NCBI GenBank assembly: GCA_950097015.1
Contig: CATNEN010000007.1
Coordinates: forward strand, 5,880,001-5,944,000
Length of the DNA stretch: 64,000 nucleotides
Reading direction: 5' to 3'
Source of the DNA: Macrostomum hystrix
Lineage: Eukaryota; Platyhelminthes; Macrostomidae
The notes beneath the pieces were generated by a model. That model did no database searches, was not told the origin of the DNA, and saw nothing but the letters and a program-made list of their open reading frames with translations. A program made the translations under genes and the position numbers. The number at the start of each line of letters is the position of its first letter. The stretch's first letter is position 1. Below, in pieces: positions 55,881 to 64,000 of the stretch.

Positions 55881-58800
55881 TTATCTCATCGGTCTGAGGG
55901 ATGCCGCGAACGCATGCGCGGTCTGCTCCGTTCGACGCCTGTCGCTTCGCTTCCGCAGCAGACGGCCGCAGGTGAACTCCACACCAGAAATAGCAAGCGC
56001 CAGACAACAGCCAACCAGATTGACCACTGTGATTCCGAGGCTGCTAGACAGGCCCAATGATTCTGTATTTACTGGCCACGGCTCTGGTGGCAGGCTGGCC
56101 AACAGACGGCCCAGAAAGCTGCTGTCGCTGCAGTCCGGTCGCTGAGAATTTGTCAGTTGAAGAAATCTAGGAAGAATGTTGCATTCAACTTAGTCTACAA
56201 CAGCCGAAAATAAAGGCACTAAAGCGAACATGTTTATGGCAATCCAATTTTAACTCACTGACTCGTTAGACTGGTTTGTGACGCCATTTTGATAATCTCG
56301 GTGTCAAAATAGCCTGCGTACTCACTGTCGCGCGGCATGATAAGCGCCGTCTTCAGCATGTAGAAGCTGCCAGAACTGGCCAAGCCGCAGTTTGTGTCTT
56401 GTAGGTTTGCATTCTGCAAACTGTCAGCTATGAGAGCGAAGGGTGCGGAGCTGTTAAGAATCAGGCCCACCGCTGTAGGGATTCCGTCCACGAGTCCATT
56501 TCTGAAGCGCTGCGTCATCAGGGCGTAGGCTTGCTGAGCGTGTACATTAACCGAGTCCCTCATTAGGCTCATAATGGCACCATTTTTCACCACGCAGAAC
56601 TCGTACTTATCGCTGCGCACCAGGTCCTCCAGCGAGTCTGGCTGCTTGTCCTCCGCTGCAAGTAGCCGAAATGAGGCACTGTTGGCCGCGTAGGCGAGCA
56701 GCAGGAAGATGGTGAAGAACCAGAAGCCGCTGATCGCAATTCGGCAGGAAATGCTGTCGGGCAGTAGGCTGGTGTTGCCCTGTAGCGCCTCTGCCAGGCT
56801 GAAGAAGATGCTGTCGTAGATGCTCAGCGTGGCCCTTGGCTCCGGCTCCGCTCGGTGCAGAGCCGACAGCACGACTGAGAAGCACAGCAGCAGGCCGAGA
56901 ACTCCCAGCCAGATTGTCATTTCCATAGGCTGTAGGAAACGGAATATCTCCTGGCTCATGTCTGTCACCTTCTTCTTGAGCAGAATCGATAGCGGCGCAG
57001 TGTGGATCACCTGGGAAAACCTCACTGCTAGTCTGCGGCTTGCTTGCATCGTGATCGGCGCGCATCCAAGGTGTGCCTTGCCTTGGCTCACGGTGCCCAT
57101 CAGGCCGCTCCACACTCCATTCACCAGTGTGCCGGAGGTTCCATCAGGCTGCAGCACGAATTCGTAGTTCGTGATCTGCAGTGGGTAATAAATTATTCAC
57201 AAGAGACTAACAGATACATTGCTATGTTGTGTCGCAAATTTCGACCGAGGCGAGATGAAATTATTGATTTTAGCTCGTAAATGAGGGAATTCAAAGCGAG
57301 ATATTATAATGCGATTTGGAGAGAAGGGTCGAAGGCGACAATATTTTGGTTAGTGGTTGAGCACAGGTAAACGTGCACAGGTAAGATTCTAGAGAAAATG
57401 TAAATATGTACTTGGGTTGGAATAAACCTAAAAGAAAAAATGAATAATAAACAATTGGTAATACATAATACTCGCAAAGCAGACCTGATAGTAGACGCTG
57501 AGTTCAGAAAGGCTGCCTTTAGTTACTTACCCCAAGCCTTGCCAGCAAGGTTTTGCAGATCCCAATGTACATCCCGGTGAGCTGCTCGCTCAGTGGAGCA
57601 TTCTTCGGCACACTCGTCTTGAAGCCAACGAACGGTGGAGTGATGAAGGTCACCACGCGAAACGGGTTGTACCGGAGCTCCTCCAGGGTTGCATTGGGTA
57701 GGCGGGGCTTGTCGGGCATTGAGATGATCTCAAGGCCTCCAACTGACCGCCACTTGCCGATCTGCGGGATAGATATGGACATATTTTTGTTCCTTCGATT
57801 ACTGCTTTGTGAAAGAGCACCGAGAGAAGTTAGAATTTCCACTCTGTATACCGGTTTAAAAAAGCAAAAAATTCGCTTCTCTTTACATTTTATCACTTTC
57901 GTATTAGTAGGCTAGCTGTGTTGTGTATGTGGCTTGCATGCCGCCTAGAGTGGCGCGTTTCGATTGGCTGGGGGGTTTACTGTCTGCCCCAAACCGGTCT
58001 AGGCCAGGGTGGGGGGTCAGCTGTTGACGTGGCAGTCTAAGAATATAACTGGCCTTGCATTAGACCTTTTCAAGCCTTGCTATCGTTTCAACCTTCTAAA
58101 CCACTATCGCTCCGTTCTTCCTTTGGCCACGCTACCCCAGCACAACAAGTTGAATAATTTGGCCTCAATTTATCTAAAATTAGATTTTTCATATTTTCCT
58201 GTGTATATGTAAACCTCTACGATAATTTTTTACGAATTACCTGCCGTCTGCGACTCTCAAGGCCTCTGTAGATCTGCAGCTCCCAATATACTCTTTGCAC
58301 GTGCCCGCCCGGTAGCAGAGCAAAGCGACCAGTGAAGCCGTTGATGTTGGTCGGAATTGGCGCTGTCTGAGAGGATTCAGTTGTAGAAAGAAAAATTTAA
58401 TTTTTATAACAATATGTTCCGTTTATTGCTACTCACGTCATTGCACAAGTAACGCTGTAGGTATATTTTCCAAATTGAAACCAAGTCGTTAATGAATACA
58501 TCGTCGTGAGTCAGTAGGTCCAGTTTAAGAGTGTCTCGCACTCTTCCGAATTCAATCGACGTAATATTAGTTGTATATGTGACCATTCTCGGATCAAAGT
58601 CCACGTTCGTCAGCCTCTGCAACATTCGGGTTTCAGAAGTGTAATTATTTTTTATGATTCACACTCGAGCTTGAAATGATACGTATGAATTGGCATTACC
58701 GCTCCATGAAAAATCCATCGATACTGGTACACAAACATGTTCAGCGAGAAGGCGACCACTTTCAAATAGTCAGCCTCTTTAGAACTTATCAGCGCAAAGA

Positions 58801-59688
58801 TGTTAACGATTCCGCGCTCTCGAATCGTCAATAGAGCATTCTCCAGTGTGCGCCTGTCGTACAGAAAGTACAAGACACCAAGGTCGAAGAAGGTAAATAA
58901 ATTGTTCATCTCGGTCACGTCATACGACCGATCGGCGATGACGGCTGCGCGCCTGTTTTGTGGATGCTTCGGGTAGAGACTTTCGTTGATCAGTTGCCGA
59001 GTGACACTGATCAGAGCGCTCTCCAGAATGCGCGGCGGCAAGGGCCCAATGTCATGTGTGAGGCCTCTCGGGTAGTCAGGCACTGAGGTATTGCGGCTGA
59101 GGTTTCCCAGCATGCTTGTAAGGCTGCTTCGCTTGACACCGATAAACAGGTAGTTTGAGTCCCGGATGTCCTGCTTAGCTGAATGAGGCGGGCTGTGGCA
59201 AATGCTTTTTGTACCAGCATTATTTACTGCACTATTTGTGCTGTTTCATTGCTCCACTCACCTAAGCCAATCTGGTCCAAGCTAAGAATGCCGCCTAAGG
59301 GGTAGGTCTTCAGACGGAAGTTGATACTGCTGATTCGGCTGCTGTTGGGACAGGAGCTAGCAGCTGAGGGCAGCAAGATGGTGTTGAACTGGCGCTGTAG
59401 CACAGCGTCAACATCAGCGGAGTCCCAAATGATTCCTGATCGAAGTTTTTTGTATTTGGGCTTGTCAAATAAAACTGAAAGGCGATCCCGAGTCAACCTA
59501 CTTGCAGAATACATAACTCGACAAATGTGGCAATACACGATCTGGCGATCTAATCACTTACCCACGCTGATGTTGTACTTTTGAGCCGTTGGAGCGACAG
59601 TTGTAGCTGCGTCAGCCGCGGAGCAAATCCGATTGAGAAAAACAGCGGAAAAGCTCGCAATAATGACAAAGACCACAACTGTAGACAT
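55881..59688 (-). CDS. Ionotropic glutamate receptor-type channel, complete, 8 exons
   Basis: Exons in transcript order: 59562-59688, 59262-59474, 58700-59178, 58437-58616, 58241-58366, 57531-57761, 56259-57175, 55881-56166 (TAA). Phases all match, giving 852 residues. Signal peptide MSTVVVFVIIASF to SAA. Residues to about 375 form an amino-terminal domain. S1 contains VVTFITPPFVGF, GMYIGICKTLLARLG and YEFVLQPDGTSG. APITMQASRR keeps an Arg at the position that grips the agonist carboxylate (about 499). M1 is near 537-556, with a pore loop (SLAEALQGN) and M3 FWFFTIFLLLAYAANSASF in place of SYTANLAAF. S2 has FALIADSLQ, with Asp (about 703) where AMPA and kainate receptors have Glu, as in NMDA-type subunits. 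M4 is in the last exon. A ligand-gated cation channel is expected; the ligand is uncertain. Confidence 0.92.
57176..57530. other. Receptor-gene intron, nothing recognised
   Basis: 355-bp intron of the minus-strand receptor gene, without repeats or further exons. The 479-bp intron at 57762-58240 is equally plain. Confidence 0.7.
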
Positions 59689-60163
59689 TGTCCTTCTTGA
59701 AGACTAAAGCAAAACTTTTCCTAACAAACACTAAAGAACACACATTGGAGTGAATCACATTTTCTTATTTAAAGTACATCAAGTTGATAGATTCGGCTGA
59801 CCTGACCATGACGGTGGGGCGGAGTGAAGATGGCGAAGCACTATGCTAACTCTGAGTGCACACAGGTATGGTGGGGCTCAGAAGATTTGGGGTTTGGAGC
59901 GAGTTTGTGCCCAATAGACAATAGCCGAGTGCACAGGACAGTTGGAGACAGGCTGCGAGACAGAAAGGCGGAGAGTAGCAAGCAGGGCACAATAATAGCA
60001 GATACTCCCGAGCACCAAATGCAGAAACAGCTCTATGTTCGAAGGCAGCACAAAAGGTAGGCTTCATTTATATTTCCACACTGCTCTCTGTTTGAGTCTC
60101 AGAGGCCAGCAGGCAACGCCCTGAGCAGATAGAAGCTTAGCTCCGGAGGACAAGTCGAGCCCG
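59689..60163. promoter_or_regulatory. 475-bp divergent promoter region between two receptor genes
   Basis: The two start codons face away from each other. For the minus-strand gene, ctttaaataagaaa (59761-59774) is a TATA-like candidate about 75 bp upstream of its ATG. For the plus-strand gene, atttatattt (60066-60075) lies about 90 bp upstream. Shared control is possible but inferred from geometry only. Confidence 0.5.
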
Positions 60164-63100
60164 ATGCCAGCCAAGGCAATCGCACTGCTCTTCGTCGCAG
60201 CCGCCCTGTGGGGGGTCTGCGCCGAGTCTTCGTTTCACGTTGGTGAGCGAGCTTTTTTCCTGTTTTTTCCTGCTCGATAATTGCTACGAGAAGCATCTCT
60301 GCAAATCTGTTCTTCATGACCCCTCTGTTCAGGTGTCAGCGACCAGCAAGATGTTGTCGACGGCTTCGCAGCCATGAACAGCAGCTACCTGTACAGTTTG
60401 TTTGGCAACAACACAGTCACCTTCAAAGCTATCACTGTGCCCAATGGAAGGACTAGCACTGATATTTCGACCTGTAAGAATGGATTTTCCGACCCTTTTA
60501 AATTAAATGAATGATACGACTTCAATTTAAATTATGATATTTCGGCCTGTCTGTTTTATAAAAACCAACGGATATGTTACCTTCAATCAGTGCTCCTTCG
60601 GGGCCCTTGAGGGCCAACCTCAAAAGCACAGTAAAAGTGTACACTGCCTGACAACAATAAAGTCAGGTCAGATGTACACACATGTGTGAGCGTGGGCACT
60701 CTATGTGTACGGTATCTGTGTGCGTGTGTGCTTAGGAGTCAGCGAAGTGAGCAGATTTGCCTCGCCGCTGGCTGCAGGTCTGCAGTGTCGCCAAATTATG
60801 TGCCTGTCCAAGGCCATCCTGCAATTATTATTATTGTTATTCAGTGCTCATTCTCACCGCCGATGAATTGTTCAGTTGTCTCCAGCATCCGCAGCGAGTC
60901 GTTCAGCTTTATCATCGGCACTTTCGACGAGCTGCTTGCCTCGGCCTGTTCGTTCCTGACGATTCCGTTTTATTCGTTGAGCGAAAAGACGCTAGACCCG
61001 GAAATCACCACTCCCACTTATCTGAGGGGCAGCACCACTCTGCTGGCCAACACGCTGCTGGATGAGCTCATGCTGGCCTCTGTGAACCTGACCACCACTG
61101 TGGCGAAGCGCAGCTCCATTGTCATGCTGGTGGACAAGGTTGGAGCAAGTGAGTTGGCCATGCCAGTGTACCATAGCCCTTCTAATCCGCGAATGACTAA
61201 TGGGATTTCATGCTTCTAATGGCACATGAAACAGGACTGAATATCCTATTCGAGAGAAACATCACTCTGGAGTTCCGCATAACAGCTTTGAACGCCAGCA
61301 ATGCGACAGAAGTCAGGCAGCAGCTGTACGGCACCACCCAGTACGTCAGCGTGGATTCCACCGTCTATCTGATTGTGTCCAGCGAGCCAGGATTCGTAAA
61401 CAGCATTCTGAAGGAGGTGCGTCCAGTTTTCTTGTGATTTTTTACTTTTACCAGCTGAATGCAGCCCAGAGCTGTCTGTCGTCATTTCTTCCACTTTTCC
61501 AGGCCGTGTACTTGAGCATGCTGAAGAGCACAGCCTTCTGGATTATCCCTGAGCTGGTGAGGTCTTGACAGTTTGCAATGCAATTCTGTGTTTCCAATAC
61601 CCACTGCCTATTTCACAATAGCTCGCAAACCGAATGATCGATTCTCTTGAGAGTCCACCATCTGAATCGAAATTCTCCGCCCTTAACGATGAGCTAACTT
61701 TCAAAGCCGTCCGACGTCAGCATCGTCGAGATATCCAGCGATTCTTGTAGAAAACCCTGGTGACAGGGACAACTAGCATTGCTCTGTAGAAACATCTATA
61801 CCGAATCCATATTGATTCAATAATAAAACATCAACTATTTTATCGAACAGACGACACGGATACATGATGGAATTTTGTGAGCAGAAAATTTATGCCGATG
61901 GCTATATTGGTGACTTTTGCCACCAGACACCCCGACGAGAATCTTTGAATATACAGACGATTCCAGATTTTTTTCTGGAGGAGCATGAGTTCTGAATTTT
62001 CATGGCGATAGAATTTATGAGATACAGAAAAAAGAAAAATGGGTGCATTTGAAATACCCCAGTCGTTTTTAAAGTGTTAAAGATCTGCTCATCCGTCAAC
62101 AAACTGCAGTTTCTAAGCGATGCCGAGATTCTCCCCTTCTATGCCACTGGCGCCAACATCCTCACATTCCGTCTGCCAAACGGAGCCATCGGAAAGGAGT
62201 CCCAACTCAACATGTCCTTGGCGACAGACGTCATCTCGCACTATATCGCTAGCTTCTCACTGAATGCCACCAACACCACCATCATGCAGAAGATTTTTAT
62301 GGTAAACCTAAGGGCAGCTTCTTGGTCGTTGTCCCAACATTTTAGACGCTATCTAATGGATTTCATTTAGGATTGGAATGACTGAGTACAGGATGTCATT
62401 TATGATGAGAATCACTGAGTACAGGATGTCATTTATGATGAGAATCACTGAGTACAGGATGTCATTTAGGATGGGAATCACTGAGTACAGGATTTCATTT
62501 AGGATGGGAATCACTGAGTACAGGATGTCATTTAGGATGGGAATCACTGAGTACAGGACGTCATTTAGGATGGGAATCACTGAGTACAGGATGTCATTTA
62601 GGATGGGAATCACTGAGTACAGGATGTCATTTAGGATGGGAATCACTGAGTACAGGATGTCATTTAGGATGGGAATCACTGAGTACAGGATGTCATTTAG
62701 GATGGGAATCACTGAGTACAGGATGTCATTTAGGATGGGAATCACTGAGTACAGGATGTCATTTAGGGTAGGACATCGATTCGAATCAACCCTCAGACAA
62801 CAACGGCAGGCTCGGTATCGACGATGCACTTCAACGCGGATGACAGACGGCTGGACATGTTCTCCGCCAATCTAATGGGGGTGGAGTTAACGTCCCCCAG
62901 AAGCCTCACAAAGGTGAGAGATGCTCCAGAGAATGCGTGAATTCGGATTTATACAGCAAGCCCTGTCTGACTAGCAATTTCAAGGAATTCCTTTGTATCG
63001 CAGTTCGCCACGTGGAACCAGTCTGTGCCAAACAGCCTCGCCGTTTCGAGAACGAAGGCGAGCCTGCAGCTGCCAGTGCTACGGCTTGCTGGAGAGCTGG

Positions 63101-64000
63101 TAAGTTTCGATGCAGACCCTGGGTTTCATTTTTTAGATAAATGATTGCTAGAGCTGAACAACCTAGCGGTTTTTGCCTGCAGGTGAGGCCCTACCTGATG
63201 GAGGTGTCTGGCGGCTACTCGGGCTACAGCATCAGCGTTCTGGAGAAGATCAGCGCCAACCTATTCACCTACGATCTCACCAGCATCAAACTGGGTCCGA
63301 ACTACTTCGACCTGGTCCAGCGTGGAGTGCGTTCGTAGTTTTTACAGTGGCTCATTTTTCTTAGAAAAGTCTTTCTTCGTAAATATCTGCCTTTACAGAA
63401 GATGGTCAACCGTCAAAGTATAAAGTAAAATACAAATAAGTGAATTTTTGCTGGAATTTCAGGAGGCAGACATGACGCTTAACCTCGTGGAGCTGACGAC
63501 TGACCTGCTCAATGTAACTCGCGTCTCCTTCAGCGAGATTCCACTGATGAACAGCGGGGTCGCCGCAATGGGTAGGTCGGCTGTCAAGGAAGTGGACTTC
63601 CTCAGCCCCCTTTATCCGCTCACCTGGAACGTCTGGTTCGCCATCATCGCGGCGTTTATCCTACTGTCTGCTACGCTGTACCTCACTGACAAGATCAGCC
63701 CCAACGACTACAAGCGGCCGAAATTCAGCGTGGCCAAGGCGGCATTCTTTGTCTATTCCTCGTTCGTGATGTCCAAGCTGAAGTCCTCGGCGGTGAAGCC
63801 GAGCTCTCGCATCTTCATCCTAATACTGTGGTTCGCCTCGCTGATGTACTGCACAACCTACGGCACGAACTACTTCTTCCTGCTAATCCGCACCAACCCC
63901 AACCTGCCATTCACCTCAATGGAGCAGCTGTACAATATGAGGAACGATTACTACTGGATGATGGTGCGGAACAGCTCGGAGTACAGGCTGTTGAGCGCTC
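60164..64000 (+). CDS. Divergent ionotropic glutamate receptor-like channel, 3'-partial
   Basis: Exons 60164-60242, 60333-60473, 60876-61148, 61235-61416, 61503-61556, 62083-62301, 62797-62913, 63004-63099, 63183-63326 and 63463 to the window end, all in phase: 614 residues so far. Signal peptide AIALLFVAAALWGVCA, a long amino-terminal domain with N-glycosylation sites, then S1 from about LAGELVRPYLMEV and GYSISVLEKISANL. The segment VELTTDLLNVTRVSF aligns with APLTITxxR but has Asn at the agonist-binding Arg position. LTWNVWFAIIAAFILLSATLYL is M1. The M3 motif is TYGTNYFFLL instead of SYTANLAAFL. Loss of both hallmarks suggests altered ligand use, like the variant IR family, although the large amino-terminal domain is more like classic receptors. 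Boundaries of exons 5-8 are less certain than the rest. S2 and M4 lie beyond the window. Confidence 0.85.
60598..60842 (+). mobile_element. SINE family B, copy 3 (5' truncated)
   Basis: Shares cttgagggccaacctc, gtgtacactgcctgacaa, gcagatttgcctc, gctggctgcaggtctgca and the tail catcctgcaattattatt with copies at 6795 and 8708. It lies in the receptor intron 60474-60875 and ends about 30 bp before the next exon's acceptor, so its A/T-rich tail may sit in the branch-point region. Confidence 0.78.
61557..62082. repeat. Receptor intron built largely from dispersed repeat family C
   Basis: 61620-61792 (plus) matches the reverse complement of 25673-25848. 61905-62064 (minus) resembles 29658-29800. 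The two segments are in opposite orientation, which may reflect one inverted-repeat element or two insertions. No coding is visible. Confidence 0.6.
62375..62772. repeat. 33-bp minisatellite in a receptor intron
   Basis: About twelve units of 33 bp (gggaatcactgagtacagga plus tgtcatttaggat) fill the intron 62302-62796. The first units have atgatgag in place of aggatggg. The unit length is a multiple of three, leaving frames open in both directions. It ends 25 bp before the exon acceptor. Confidence 0.94.

Noticed and set aside
60686-61219. 177-codon plus-strand frame taken as one exon
   Set aside because: Its first part is SINE family B sequence. Only 60876-61148 fits the receptor by phase and splice sites.

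Overview
This is animal nuclear DNA. It holds intron-rich genes with GT-AG splice sites, a sodium-activated-type potassium channel, two ionotropic-glutamate-receptor-type genes, four-EF-hand proteins and tRNA-derived SINEs. The species cannot be fixed from sequence alone. Short introns packed with minisatellites, together with the protein sequences, suggest an invertebrate, perhaps a lophotrochozoan or flatworm, but that is a guess. All exon models below were built by hand from reading frame, splice consensus and recalled family conservation, and each multi-exon model closes in frame.

Layout. 230-14382 (+): 17 exons of a Slo2/KCNT channel whose 5' end lies outside the window. Its introns hold many minisatellites, several SINEs and a hAT-type element with a minisatellite inside it. 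14.5-17.2 kb: two large arrays. 17615-19192 (-): a 525-residue reading frame with possible CABIT-like features. 20.4-23.6 kb: arrays and apparently non-coding DNA. 23731-25153 and 26684-27564 (+): a tandem pair of 146-residue EF-hand proteins with identical exon structure. 28909-29342 (+): a possible small single-pass membrane protein. 31904-55560 (+): one very large secreted-protein gene. 55881-59688 (-) and 60164-64000 (+): a head-to-head pair of iGluR-type genes, the second cut by the window end.

The standout is the 31.9-55.6 kb gene. Forty-five exons join in frame into a predicted protein of about 5,291 residues: signal peptide, one WSC domain, two vWA cassettes, 44 WSC domains, a third vWA cassette and a final WSC domain. 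The 44 WSC domains come from eleven copies of a 1.7-kb, three-exon, four-WSC unit. The units are almost identical, introns included, except for a diverged last exon. This indicates very recent amplification by unequal exchange or conversion, or an assembly problem. A secreted, Cys-rich, basic, multivalent carbohydrate-binding protein is the structural prediction; its biological role (adhesive, mucus, cuticle or immune) is unknown.

A second theme is minisatellite density. About twenty arrays occupy roughly 10-11 kb, mostly inside introns or just downstream of genes. Four arrays in different introns of the channel gene share the core ggagtgaggtggg.
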